Assembly (NCBI GenBank): GCA_963728395.1
Contig: CAVSJJ010000003.1
Coordinates: 558,001 to 622,000, forward strand
Direction: 5' to 3'
Source of the DNA: CAVSJJ01 sp963728395
GTDB lineage: Bacteria > Actinomycetota > Actinomycetes > Actinomycetales > Dermatophilaceae
DNA: 64,000 nucleotides
Shown piece by piece: positions 51,912 to 60,888 of the stretch. Below the pieces are notes generated by a model, which saw nothing but the letters and a program-made list of their open reading frames with translations, was not told the DNA's origin and ran no database searches. Made by a program: the position numbers and the translations under genes. Within the stretch, counting starts at the first letter, position 1. Every line of letters starts with the position of its first letter.

Positions 51912-53077
51912 TCGGCGAAGGAGCGGACGACGCCCTCCCACCGGGGGGTGTCGACGTTCCACTCCGTGCAGTGCCGCGCGAGGGACCACTCCTCGAACCG
52001 GACCAGGTCGGGGCGCACCTGCGCGAGCAGCCGGGACGGTCCGACCGGGACGAAGTCGTCATCGGCGCTGTGGATGAGCAGGATCCGATGGCGCAGCTCG
52101 GCGGCGCGGGACACCCAGTCGGTGCGGGCGACATCGACGGCCTCGTGCACCCCGACGAGCCGGCGCCCCCAGCGCCGGCCCATCATCGTCCGCGACAGCG
52201 ACCCGATCTGGGGCGGCAGCCGGTTGACCCGGGCGTGGAAGGCCAGGACGTCGGCCCAGTCGATGACCGGGGCGTCGAGGACGACCCGGGAGACGACGGA
52301 GGCGAGCGGCGAGCGGTCGAGGAGCTGCAGGACGATGGCGCCACCCATCGACCACCCGCCGAGGAGGATCTCCTCGGCACCGTGGGCCACGGCATACCGA
52401 ACGGCCGTCTCGACATCGCGCCACTCCGAGAGCCCGAGGTTGTAGCGGCCGTCCGGCCCGGGCGGCACCCCCTCGTCGTTGCGATAGCTCGGCACGAGCA
52501 CCGTCCACCCCAGCTCGTGCAGCGGCCCGACCGCCCGGATCGTCTCCTCCCGCCGGGCGCCGCGACCGTGGACGAGGACGGCCCACCGGTGGCTGCGCCC
52601 GAACCCCGCGGGGACGACCCAGGCCGGCATCGTCCCGAGCTCGCCCCCGATCCCGACGTGGTCGGTCGGCAGGCCGAGGGACACCTCCGGCGGGCTGCCG
52701 TAGAAGTACGGGTTCCAGCGGGCCGGCCCTTCGGAGAGCACCCCCCGGTCGAGCGAGATCAGCCGGCGCTCGACGGTGCCCGCCGCATCGTCGGCCGCGA
52801 CGATGTCGCCGACCCGGGCATGGCCGGACCCGCCGTCGAGCCACAGCCCGTAGCGCCCGGGCACGACCGTCTCCGGCGTGAGGCCGAGCACGAGGGTGTC
52901 GTCCCGGACCTCGAGCACCATCGTGTCGTCGGGTCGCTGCCGGTCCGGGGTGAGGACGCGGCGGGCGAAGTAGGCCGCGGCGGCCACCGACCCGGACGCG
53001 CTCGCCAGCACGGTCGTACCGGCCACCGCCGCCGCCGCGATCGCCGCGCGACGGGGCGCGGGGGCCGGTGCGCTCAC
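51908..53077 (-). CDS. Alpha/beta hydrolase with N-terminal membrane anchor
   Basis: A 389-aa protein. The N-terminal AAIAAAAVAGTTVLASASGSVAAAAYFAR is a membrane segment or signal. The hydrolase domain has the oxyanion HGRG, nucleophile elbow GGWSMGG, and late acid and His in HSADDDFVP and LARHCTEW. The GTG start overlaps the ligase stop (GTGA). It resembles actinobacterial extracellular or membrane esterases; the substrate is unknown. Confidence 0.87.
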   Translation of the reverse strand: MSAPAPAPRRAAIAAAAVAGTTVLASASGSVAAAAYFARRVLTPDRQRPDDTMVLEVRDDTLVLGLTPETVVPGRYGLWLDGGSGHARVGDIVAADDAAGTVERRLISLDRGVLSEGPARWNPYFYGSPPEVSLGLPTDHVGIGGELGTMPAWVVPAGFGRSHRWAVLVHGRGARREETIRAVGPLHELGWTVLVPSYRNDEGVPPGPDGRYNLGLSEWRDVETAVRYAVAHGAEEILLGGWSMGGAIVLQLLDRSPLASVVSRVVLDAPVIDWADVLAFHARVNRLPPQIGSLSRTMMGRRWGRRLVGVHEAVDVARTDWVSRAAELRHRILLIHSADDDFVPVGPSRLLAQVRPDLVRFEEWSLARHCTEWNVDTPRWEGVVRSFAD

Positions 53078-55233
53078 GCGGGCCCTCGGGGGACCAGGAC
53101 GTCGGCGAGGTCGTAGGACACCGGCTCGTCGAGCTGGGCGTACGTGCACGACTCGGGGTCACGATCGGGCCGCCACCGGACGAACTGGGCCGTGTGCCGG
53201 AACCGCACCCCCTCCATGTGGTCGTAGCGCACCTCGACGACCCGCTCCGGGCGCAGCGGCACGAACGAGAGGTCCTTGCCGACGCTCCACCGGCTGTACT
53301 CGCTGTTCCGAGGCGTGCGGTGGCCCTCCTCCTGGCGTGCCCAGGCCCACGGGTGGTCCTCGAAGTCCGTCACGAGGGGCTGCAGCTCCTCCATCAGCTC
53401 GCGGCGCCGGGCCATCGGGAAGGCGCCGATCACCCCGACGCTGGCCAGCTCACCGTCGTCGGTGTAGAGCCCGAGGAGGAGCGACCCGACGGCGTCGTCG
53501 CCGGACTTGTGGACCCGGTAGCCGGCGACGACGCAGTCGGCCGTGCGCTCGTGCTTGATCTTGAACATCGTCCGCTTGTCCTGGGCGTAGACCCCGCCGA
53601 GCGGCTTGGCGACGACCCCGTCGAGCCCGGCGCCCTCGAACTGCTCGAACCAGCGCTGCGCCACCTCGCGGTCGCCCGTCGCGGGGGTGAGGTGGATCGG
53701 AGCGCGCGCGTCGGCCATCGCCTCCTCGAGCAGCCGCCGCCGCTCGCCGAACGGCCGGTCCATGAGGTCCTCGTCGCCCAGGGCCAGCAGGTCGAAGGCG
53801 ACGAAGCTCGCCGGCGTCTCGCGGGAGAGCTTCGTGACCCGGCTCGCGGCGGGATGGATGCGTTGCTGGAGCAGCTCGAAGTCGAGCCGGTCCGAGCCCG
53901 GGCGGACGAGGACGATCTCGCCGTCGACCACGCAGCGCTCCGGCAGGTTGGCCCGCAGGGCCTCGACCACCTCGGGGAAGTAGCGGGTCATCGGCTTGCC
54001 GTTGCGGCTGCCGATCTCGACGAGGTCGCCGGAGCGGAAGATGACCGAGCGGAAGCCGTCCCACTTCGGCTCGAAGAGCAGCTCCCCCTTCTCGGGTATG
54101 CCGGGCACGGACTTGGCGAGCATCGGCGCGACCGGCGGGATGACCGGCATACCCCACCGCGTCCGGTCCTCCGCGTCACGCTCCGCCTTCGGCGCGAGGT
54201 AGTCCTCGTCCGCGCGGTCGGCCCGGCGCTTGCTCGGCTGCACCCGCGGCGGCTCGCCCGGCATCTTGGGGTAGTCGGGCGGGAAGTTCAGCTCGCCGAG
54301 ACCACGCTCCTCGACGTCCCGGTCCCACAGCGCGATCGCCCCCGCGACGTCGCCGACCGCGTCGTCGATCCGCGCCCAGGCGTCCGGCCGGTCCTCCAGG
54401 ACGTCGGGGACGGTGAGGACGGTGAAGTCACCGGGTGCGACGGTGTCGAGCTCCTCCCACGAGACCGGCATCGACACCGGCGCCCCCGGCAGCGGGCGGG
54501 GGCTGTAGGCGGCGGCGATCGTGCGGTCGCGGCAGGCCTGGTTGAAGTCGACGAAGATGCGCTCGCCGCGCTCCTCCTTCCACCAGGCGGTCGTGACGAG
54601 GTCCGGCAGCCGCCGCTCGAGCTCACGCGCGATGGCGATGACCCCGTGGCGGACGTCGAGGAACTCGTGCGTCGGGGCGATCCGGGCGAAGACGTGCACG
54701 CCCCGGTTGCCGCTCGTCTTGGCCCAGCCGACGAGGCCGACCTCGGCCATGACCTCGCGCAGCGCGTGAGCGGCCTCGACGGCATCGGAAAAGGTCCGGC
54801 CCGGCTGCGGGTCGAGGTCGATCCGCAGCTCGTCGGGGTTGTCGTTGTTCGCGGTGCGGACCGGCCAGGGATGGAAGGTCACCGTGTTCATCTGGACCGC
54901 CCAGACCGCGGTGGCGACCTCGTCGACGACGAGCTGGTCGTGCCGGCGCCCGGACGGGTAGCGGCACGAGGTCGTCCGAGCCCACTCGGGGACCCCCCGC
55001 GGCGGGTTCTTCGAGTAGAACTCCTCTCCCCCGATCCCCTCGGGGAACCGCTGGAGGGTGACCGGCCGGTCGCCGATGGCGGCGAGCAGTGGCTCCTCGA
55101 CCGCGACGACGTATGCCGCGAGGTCACCCTTGGTGATCCCCGCGTCGGGCCACATGACCCGGTCGGGACTGGACAGACGCACCTGGCGCGGCCCCTCGGG
55201 CCCGGCGACCTCGATGACCTCGTCGGAGCTCAT
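53074..55233 (-). CDS. NHEJ-type polymerase-ligase fusion (LigD Pol domain + LigC-like ligase)
   Basis: A 719-aa protein. Residues about 10-300 form the archaeo-eukaryotic primase/polymerase domain, with GVHVFARI and the catalytic RIDLDPQPGRTF (DxD). Residues about 370-719 form an ATP-dependent ligase with adenylated lysine in FEPKWDGFRSV and the nucleotidyl-transferase motifs EIGSRNGKPMTRYFPEV and VDGEIVLV, plus an OB-fold end. There is no phosphoesterase domain between them. The ligase half looks like mycobacterial LigC and the polymerase half like the LigC-linked polymerase. It should act in DNA end joining or repair with Ku; no ku gene is nearby. Confidence 0.88.
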   Translation of the reverse strand: MSSDEVIEVAGPEGPRQVRLSSPDRVMWPDAGITKGDLAAYVVAVEEPLLAAIGDRPVTLQRFPEGIGGEEFYSKNPPRGVPEWARTTSCRYPSGRRHDQLVVDEVATAVWAVQMNTVTFHPWPVRTANNDNPDELRIDLDPQPGRTFSDAVEAAHALREVMAEVGLVGWAKTSGNRGVHVFARIAPTHEFLDVRHGVIAIARELERRLPDLVTTAWWKEERGERIFVDFNQACRDRTIAAAYSPRPLPGAPVSMPVSWEELDTVAPGDFTVLTVPDVLEDRPDAWARIDDAVGDVAGAIALWDRDVEERGLGELNFPPDYPKMPGEPPRVQPSKRRADRADEDYLAPKAERDAEDRTRWGMPVIPPVAPMLAKSVPGIPEKGELLFEPKWDGFRSVIFRSGDLVEIGSRNGKPMTRYFPEVVEALRANLPERCVVDGEIVLVRPGSDRLDFELLQQRIHPAASRVTKLSRETPASFVAFDLLALGDEDLMDRPFGERRRLLEEAMADARAPIHLTPATGDREVAQRWFEQFEGAGLDGVVAKPLGGVYAQDKRTMFKIKHERTADCVVAGYRVHKSGDDAVGSLLLGLYTDDGELASVGVIGAFPMARRRELMEELQPLVTDFEDHPWAWARQEEGHRTPRNSEYSRWSVGKDLSFVPLRPERVVEVRYDHMEGVRFRHTAQFVRWRPDRDPESCTYAQLDEPVSYDLADVLVPRGPA

Positions 55234-55379
55234 GAGCCGAGCCTAACCAGTGCGACCGACCGGTCCACCTGCGCGACTTGACCAGATCTTTGCCCAACCC
55301 TTACCCGCCACCCGACCACGGTTCGCGGATGCCGACCTAGGTTCGTGGGGTCCGTCCGTCCCACAACCCAGGGAGACCC

Positions 55380-57857
55380 ATGTCCGCTCAGCCGGCGGCC
55401 GCGCGCTCAGGAGGCGCGCGGCATACCTCGGTTCGCACCCGGTCGCTCCTCGCGGCCGCCTCCGCACCCGTCCTCGCCGTCACGGCCCTCGCGGCCGCGG
55501 CACCCGCCCACGCGGCCCCCACGTCCGTCCTCGTGAACGAGGTCTACGGCGGTGGCGGCAACAGCGGCGCGACGTGGCGCAGCGACTTCGTCGAGCTGTC
55601 CAACCCGACCGACGCCCCGATCGACGTCACCGGCTGGACGGTCCGTTACTACTCGGCGAGCGGGACGAGCCCGAGCGGCACGCCGACGGCGCTCTCCGGG
55701 ACGATCGCGCCGATGCACACCTACCTCGTCAAGGAGGCGGACGGGAGCGGCGGGACGACCGACCTGCCGACGCCGGACGCGACCGGGACGCTGACGATGT
55801 CGGCCAGCTCCGGGCGGGTCGAGCTTCTCGACTCGAGCGGCACGCTCGTCGACCTCGTCGGCTACGGCAGCGCCTCGGCGTACGAGGGCTCCGGCGCGGC
55901 TCCGGGGCTGACGAACACGACCTCGGACTCGCGGCTGACACCGTGCACGGACACCGACAACAACGTCGCCGACTTCGGTGCCGGCGAGCCGTCGCCGACG
56001 AACTCCACGGCCGACGCCTTCAGCTGTGCCGCGCCCCCGGTCGACGAGCCGGCGACGATCCACCAGATCCAGGGCACGTCGCACATCTCGCCGTTCGCCG
56101 GCAAGCCGGTCAACGGCGTCGAGGGCATCGTCACCGCGGCGAGCTCGTCGGGGTTCTGGATGCAGGACGCCACCCCGGACCAGGACCCCGCCACCTCCGA
56201 GGGGATCTACGTCTTCACCCGCAGCGCGCCGACCGCGGCCGTCGGTGACGCCGTGACCGTGGACGGCTCGGTCAGCGAGTACCGGCCCGGCGGCAGCGGC
56301 GGCAACGACAACCTGACGACGACCGAGATCGTCTCCCCGACGGTGACCGTCGACTCCAGCGGCAACGACCTGCCGGCACCCGTGGTCCTCGGCGTCGACC
56401 GGGTCGCCCCGCAGCAGACGATCTACGACGGTGACCCCGGCAGCGTCGAGTACCCCTCGGCGACGTTCGACCCGAGCACGAACGCCATCGACTTCTACGA
56501 GTCGCTCGAGGGCATGCGCGTCGGGCTGAAGGACGCCGAGGTCGTCGGCCCGACGAGCGCGTACGGCGAGATGCCGGTCATCCCCGGCCAGAACGTGCGG
56601 GCCCTGCGCTCCGAGGTCGGCGGCGTCGTCTACAGCGGCTACGACCACCCCAACGCCATGCGCGTCCAGCTCGACGACGGCATCATCGGCGCCGACGCGA
56701 TGCCGAAGGCCAACGTCGGCGACACGCTCTCCGGGCTCACCGAGGGTGTCCTCGACTACTCCTTCTCGAACTTCAAGCTCGAGGTCACCGCCCCCCCGAC
56801 GGTCCTCAGCGGGGGCCTGCAGCGCGAGGTCACCTCGCGCCAGAAGCGCAGCGAACTGTCCGTCGCGTCGTTCAACGTCGAGAACCTCGCCCCCGGCAAC
56901 CCCCAGGAGAAGTTCGACAGGCTCGCCGGGCAGATCGTCCACAACCTCCGGGCGCCCGACATCCTCGCCATCGAGGAGGTCCAGGACAACAGCGGCGCCA
57001 CCGATGACGGGGTCGTCGACTCGACGGACACGACCGACAAGCTCATCGCGGCGATCGCGGCCGCCGGCGGGCCGGCATACGCGGCCCGGTGGGTCAACCC
57101 CGTCAACGACAGCGACGGCGGCCAGCCGGGCGGCAACATCCGCAACGTCTTCCTCTACCGCACCGACCGCGGGGTGCAGTTCGTCGACCGCCCCGGCGGC
57201 GACGCGACGACGCCCGCCACCGTCGTGAAGGACCGGCACGGCGCCCACCTCAGCGTCTCGCCGGGCCGGATCGACCCGACGAACCCGGCCTGGGACGACT
57301 CACGCAAGCCGCTCGTCGGCGAGTTCCGCTTCCACGGCAAGACGGTCTTCGCCGTTGCGGTCCACTTCGCCTCCAAGGGCGGCGACGACCCGCTCTTCGG
57401 TCGGTGGCAGCAGCCGACCCGGTTCAGCGAGGACCAGCGACACGCCCAGGCCGAGGTCGTGCGGGCGTGGGCGGACAGCCTCTTCGCGGCGGACCGGGAC
57501 GCCCGGCTCGTCATCGCGGGTGACGTCAACGACTTCCAGTTCAGCCGGACGGCCGACATCGTCGCGGGCACCCTCGAGGGCCACGGCGCGACCGCGCTGA
57601 CCGACCTGCCGCGGACCCTGCCCAAGGCCCAGCAGTGGACCTACGACTACGAGGGCAACAGTCAGGTGCTCGACCACATCTTCCTCAGCCGGTCGCTGAC
57701 GACGAACGCCTCCGGTTTCTGCGGGCCGTGGCGGCCGTGGCTGGCGGAGCACGCCAAGCCGACCTTCCGTTACGACATCGTCCACACCAACAGCCCGTTC
57801 TGGGACCAGGACAGCGACCACGACCCGCAGGTCGTGCGGCTCTCGCTGCGAGGCTGA
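55380..57857 (+). CDS. Secreted ExeM/NucH family endonuclease with lamin-tail domain
   Basis: An 825-aa exported protein. Signal peptide: RTRSLLAAASAPVLAVTALAAAAPAHA at about residues 17-43. Residues about 45-165 are a lamin-tail domain (VLVNEVYGGGGNSGATWRSDFVELSNPTDAPIDVTGW). Residues about 480-825 are the endonuclease/exonuclease/phosphatase domain: VASFNVENLAPG, LAIEEVQDN, VIAGDVNDFQ, DHIFLSRSL and the final DSDHDP. It would degrade extracellular DNA for nutrients or biofilm remodelling. AGGGAG precedes the ATG. Confidence 0.92.
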   Translation: MSAQPAAARSGGARHTSVRTRSLLAAASAPVLAVTALAAAAPAHAAPTSVLVNEVYGGGGNSGATWRSDFVELSNPTDAPIDVTGWTVRYYSASGTSPSGTPTALSGTIAPMHTYLVKEADGSGGTTDLPTPDATGTLTMSASSGRVELLDSSGTLVDLVGYGSASAYEGSGAAPGLTNTTSDSRLTPCTDTDNNVADFGAGEPSPTNSTADAFSCAAPPVDEPATIHQIQGTSHISPFAGKPVNGVEGIVTAASSSGFWMQDATPDQDPATSEGIYVFTRSAPTAAVGDAVTVDGSVSEYRPGGSGGNDNLTTTEIVSPTVTVDSSGNDLPAPVVLGVDRVAPQQTIYDGDPGSVEYPSATFDPSTNAIDFYESLEGMRVGLKDAEVVGPTSAYGEMPVIPGQNVRALRSEVGGVVYSGYDHPNAMRVQLDDGIIGADAMPKANVGDTLSGLTEGVLDYSFSNFKLEVTAPPTVLSGGLQREVTSRQKRSELSVASFNVENLAPGNPQEKFDRLAGQIVHNLRAPDILAIEEVQDNSGATDDGVVDSTDTTDKLIAAIAAAGGPAYAARWVNPVNDSDGGQPGGNIRNVFLYRTDRGVQFVDRPGGDATTPATVVKDRHGAHLSVSPGRIDPTNPAWDDSRKPLVGEFRFHGKTVFAVAVHFASKGGDDPLFGRWQQPTRFSEDQRHAQAEVVRAWADSLFAADRDARLVIAGDVNDFQFSRTADIVAGTLEGHGATALTDLPRTLPKAQQWTYDYEGNSQVLDHIFLSRSLTTNASGFCGPWRPWLAEHAKPTFRYDIVHTNSPFWDQDSDHDPQVVRLSLRG

Positions 57858-57875
57858 GGCCCCCGCTCGTCCGGT

Positions 57876-57910
57876 GCCGGCCGGTCACCCAGCCAGGGTG
57901 GCCGGCCGGC
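57876..57910 (+). terminator. Terminator hairpin after the nuclease gene
   Basis: 15-bp arms with a single G-T pair (GCCGGCCGGTCACCC and GGGTGGCCGGCCGGC) and a 5-nt loop, starting 19 nt after the stop codon. Confidence 0.75.
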
Positions 57911-58011
57911 CCGCGTCCGGGCGCGGCATACCGTCCGGGCCGCTCCTGACGGGCGGGTGACGGGCGGAGCGGGCCGGGAACGATCGCGGGCCGCGGCTGG
58001 TTGAGCGAGAC

Positions 58012-58437
58012 ATGATGACGCCGAGCGACCGCCCGTATGCCGTCGACCGCACCGAGCAGGAGTGGCGCGAGTCCCTGACGCCGCAGGAGTACCAGGTGCT
58101 GCGCGAGGCGGGGACCGAGATGCCGTTCACCGGGGAGTACACCGACACCAAGACCGAGGGCGTCTACGCGTGCCGGGCCTGTGGAGCCGAGCTGTTCACG
58201 TCGGAGACGAAGTTCGAGAGCCACTGCGGGTGGCCGTCGTTCTTCAGCCCGCTCGCCGGCGAGTCGGTCGAGTTCCTCGAGGACCGGTCGCTGCCCGGTC
58301 GTCCCCGGGTCGAGGTGCGCTGCGCGACCTGCGGCAGCCACCTCGGGCACGTCTTCGAGGGCGAGGGCTACGACACCCCGACCGACCAGCGCTACTGCAT
58401 CAACAGCATCAGCCTCACCCTCCGCCCCTCCCCCTGA
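58012..58437 (+). CDS. msrB: Peptide methionine (R)-S-oxide reductase MsrB
   Basis: A 141-aa enzyme that reduces methionine-R-sulfoxide in proteins. Zinc-binding CRAC and CATC pairs, the conserved HCGWPSFF and the catalytic cysteine in RYCINS are all present. Two adjacent ATGs start it. It is followed by the left end of the palindrome-bracketed cassette. Confidence 0.96.
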   Translation: MMTPSDRPYAVDRTEQEWRESLTPQEYQVLREAGTEMPFTGEYTDTKTEGVYACRACGAELFTSETKFESHCGWPSFFSPLAGESVEFLEDRSLPGRPRVEVRCATCGSHLGHVFEGEGYDTPTDQRYCINSISLTLRPSP

Positions 58438-58445
58438 CCTCGACT

Positions 58446-58525
58446 TTCCCGCCTGCAGCGGGAACATGGCACTTCACCCCGGAACCTTCCCGGGGTGAAG
58501 TGCCATGTTCCGGGGTTGAGTGCAC
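58446..58525. repeat. Left palindromic end of a DUF559 gene cassette
   Basis: Tandem hairpins: TTCCCGC-CTGCA-GCGGGAA (58446-58464), then a perfect 22-bp stem (58461-58482 with 58490-58511, loop AACCTTC), then a degenerate half-arm CCGGGGTTGAGTGC (58510-58523). The same unit, inverted, lies on the other side of the DUF559 gene. It may also terminate msrB. Confidence 0.75.
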
Positions 58526-58557
58526 GAGCTGGCCGCACCGCCGGACGGCGAGAGAGG

Positions 58558-59472
58558 TCAGGCGACCCGAGCGAGCGCGCGACGGATCCGGGCGACGATC
58601 CGCGCCGGCTCCATCAGATCGGCCCAGGTGACACGGACGACGATGTAGCCCGCCTCGCGGAGGCGGTCCTCACGCCGCTTCTCCGCCCACAGGACGCTCG
58701 GATCGCCGGAGGCATACTTCATCCGCCCGTCGAACTCGATCAGTACGCGTGTCCCGTCGACGCGGAAGTCGGCCCTGCCGATGAAGTCCCCGAAGCCGTC
58801 ACGGACCTCGAACTGAGGTACCAGCCGGATGCCCCGCAGGCTCAGCTCGACTCTGAGGATCGACTCTCCGACGGACTCGCTGCGGTCGTCGACGAGGGTC
58901 AGGAGGGTGCGCACCCGCCCCGCGTGGGGCCATCGGCTGACCCGCTCGGCCACCGTGCTCAGCTCGCCGAGCGACGTCAACCCACCCCGCAGCGCGGCAT
59001 CGGCGCTGACGACTCCCTGGAGGATTCCGTGGTCCACGGCCAACCGGACCACGGCCCAGGCGACGGGCAGCGCAGGCCCCCAGCCCGTCCGGGTGGGCTC
59101 GACGTCGAGGGCGGGACGCACGCGCAGTCCCGTGACCCCGGCGCTGCGCCCGATGGGTCGCACGATCTCGGGGCGCCCGAGGTCGACCGACCACACCGAC
59201 AACCCGTGCGCGAGCACCGCCGAGACACCGTCCAGGTGGGCGTCCGGGTAGAGCAGCATCGCCCCGGCGGCCAGTTGCCGATGCCAGCCTTCGGCGCGGG
59301 GTTCCGCGGTGGCGGCCACGGCATACAGCCCGCGCATCGGGTGCAGGAGGTGCCCCTCGTGCCGGAGTCGGACGAGGGCACGGGCGTCGAGACCGTGAGC
59401 CGCAGCCTGCTCCGTGAGGAACACACCGTCCTGGTCGGCCGCCAGCGATCGCAGTTCGGGGGGAAGAGACAT
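58558..59472 (-). CDS. AbiEi-like N-terminal domain with C-terminal DUF559 (Vsr-like nuclease) domain
   Basis: A 304-aa protein. Residues about 1-60 resemble the AbiEi-type winged helix (DQDGVFLTEQAAAHGLDARALVRLRHEGHLLHPMRGLYA). Residues about 215-300 are DUF559, related to Vsr endonucleases, with the PD-(D/E)xK-like core GRADFRVDGTRVLIEFDGRMKY and a later WAEKRREDRLREAGYIVVRVTW. No toxin gene is adjacent. It stands alone between two inverted palindromic repeats. ATG 59472 is used; its ribosome binding site is weak. Confidence 0.82.
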   Translation of the reverse strand: MSLPPELRSLAADQDGVFLTEQAAAHGLDARALVRLRHEGHLLHPMRGLYAVAATAEPRAEGWHRQLAAGAMLLYPDAHLDGVSAVLAHGLSVWSVDLGRPEIVRPIGRSAGVTGLRVRPALDVEPTRTGWGPALPVAWAVVRLAVDHGILQGVVSADAALRGGLTSLGELSTVAERVSRWPHAGRVRTLLTLVDDRSESVGESILRVELSLRGIRLVPQFEVRDGFGDFIGRADFRVDGTRVLIEFDGRMKYASGDPSVLWAEKRREDRLREAGYIVVRVTWADLMEPARIVARIRRALARVA

Positions 59473-59665
59473 GCCGCGAGGATGCGCTTCCGGCCCCGAG
59501 CGCGTCACCGGGGCGTCGCCCCCCTGTGGATCACGCTTCCCGTGTGTCCGGTGCTGTGGACGAGCGACCTCGTGCGTCGGACTCCACCCCGGAACCTGGC
59601 ACTTGGGTCTGCTGCACGAATAGGTGACACATCAGCTGCGGTGCCGAGAGGTGCTGCGGGAGAGG

Positions 59666-59965
59666 ATGTGCACTGTGCCCAAGCCCTACCCCAAAGAGTT
59701 CCGCGAGGACGTCATCCGGGTTGCCCGGAACCGTGAACCTGGCGTGCATCTCAAGCAGATCGCAGCCGACTTCGGGATCAGCGAGTCGTGTCTGAACACC
59801 TGGCTCGGCAAGGCCGACCGGGACGACGGCGTCCGGGTCTCCGACCCGGCCCAGCCGGCGACCGAGCGTGAGCTGAGGAAGCGGATCAGGCTGTTGGAGC
59901 AGGAGAACGAGGTCCTGCGACGAGCAGCGGCGTATCTGTCGCAGGCCAACCTGCCGGGAAAATGA
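59666..59965 (+). CDS. IS3-family transposase OrfA
   Basis: A 99-aa helix-turn-helix protein. PYPKEFREDVIRVARNREPGVHLKQIAADFGISESCLNTWLGKAD is the IS3/IS911 HTH, followed by the leucine-zipper-like ERELRKRIRLLEQENEVLRRAAAYL. GTG 59675 is an alternative start with a better spaced GGGAGAGG. The gene ends in GGGAAAATGA, where the OrfB start overlaps. Confidence 0.92.
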   Translation: MCTVPKPYPKEFREDVIRVARNREPGVHLKQIAADFGISESCLNTWLGKADRDDGVRVSDPAQPATERELRKRIRLLEQENEVLRRAAAYLSQANLPGK

Positions 59966-60888
59966 TGTACCCGCTCGTCCGTGACCTTGCCGCGGCCGGT
60001 GCCCCCATTCGGGTGCCGGTCGCGGTGACGTGTCGGGTCCTCAACCTCGCCCGCGCTCCGTTCTACCGCTGGTTGGCGTCACCGCTGACCGACGCCGAGG
60101 TTGAGGAGGCCTACCGAGCCAACGCGTTGTTCGATGCTCACCGCGATGACCCCGAGTTCGGCTACCGGTTCCTCGCCGATGAGGCCCGCGACGCCGGCCA
60201 GCCGATGGCGGACCGGACCGCGTGGCGGATCTGCTCCGAGGCCGGCTGGTGGTCCTCGTTCGGGAAGAAGAAGTGTGGGAAGGGCAAGAAGCCGGGACCA
60301 CCAGTCCATGACGACCGCTGCGCCGTGGTCGACGACAAGGGCCGCACCCGGCACGAGTTCAGCGCCGAGGCACCCAATGAGCTCTGGCTGACCGACATCA
60401 CCGAGCACTGGACCAACGAGGGCAAGCTCTACCTGTGCGCGGTCAAGGACGTGTGCGGCAACCGGATCGTGGGCTACTCCATCGACTCCCGGATGAAGTC
60501 GAGGATCGCGGTCGCGGCGATCAACAACGCCGTCGCGATGCGCGAGGCCGCCGGCCAGGATGTGGCCGGCTGCGTGGTCCACAGCGATCGAGGATCGCAA
60601 TTTCGATCCAGGAAGGCCCAGCGTGCACTGACCCGCCACCAGCTGGTCGGATCGATGGGCCGCGTCGGCTCGTGCGGGGACAACGCCGCCATGGAGTCCT
60701 TCTTCAGCCTGTTGCAGAAGAACGTCTTGAACAAGAAGACCTGGACCACCCGCGAGGAGCTCAGGATCGCGATCGTGACCTGGATCGAGAAGACCTACCA
60801 CCGACGCCGGAGACAGGACTCGCTGGGCCGATTGACGCCCGTCGAGTTCGAGACCATCATGACCACGCCAGCCACTCAGGCTGCGTGA
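59962..60888 (+). CDS. IS3-family transposase OrfB (DDE integrase core)
   Basis: A 308-aa rve-type catalytic subunit. The DDE residues are in LWLTDITEHW, VVHSDRGSQF and the Glu of GDNAAMESFFSLLQKN. It lies in the -1 frame relative to OrfA; it may be made by start-stop coupling (ATGA) or by -1 slippage on GGGAAAA as an OrfAB fusion. Confidence 0.94.
   Translation: MMYPLVRDLAAAGAPIRVPVAVTCRVLNLARAPFYRWLASPLTDAEVEEAYRANALFDAHRDDPEFGYRFLADEARDAGQPMADRTAWRICSEAGWWSSFGKKKCGKGKKPGPPVHDDRCAVVDDKGRTRHEFSAEAPNELWLTDITEHWTNEGKLYLCAVKDVCGNRIVGYSIDSRMKSRIAVAAINNAVAMREAAGQDVAGCVVHSDRGSQFRSRKAQRALTRHQLVGSMGRVGSCGDNAAMESFFSLLQKNVLNKKTWTTREELRIAIVTWIEKTYHRRRRQDSLGRLTPVEFETIMTTPATQAA

Noticed and set aside
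49304..53116. Very long open frames antisense to or overlapping known genes, for example 1270 codons here and about 500 codons opposite the ABC ATPase and the FGGY kinase
   Set aside because: They mirror strong GC3 codon bias of real genes on the other strand or in another frame, have no family resemblance, no start signals, and are rich in Arg, Pro and His.
58558..59472. Antitoxin of a complete AbiE toxin-antitoxin pair
   Set aside because: No nucleotidyltransferase toxin (AbiEii) is adjacent, and the C-terminal part is a DUF559 nuclease-like domain.
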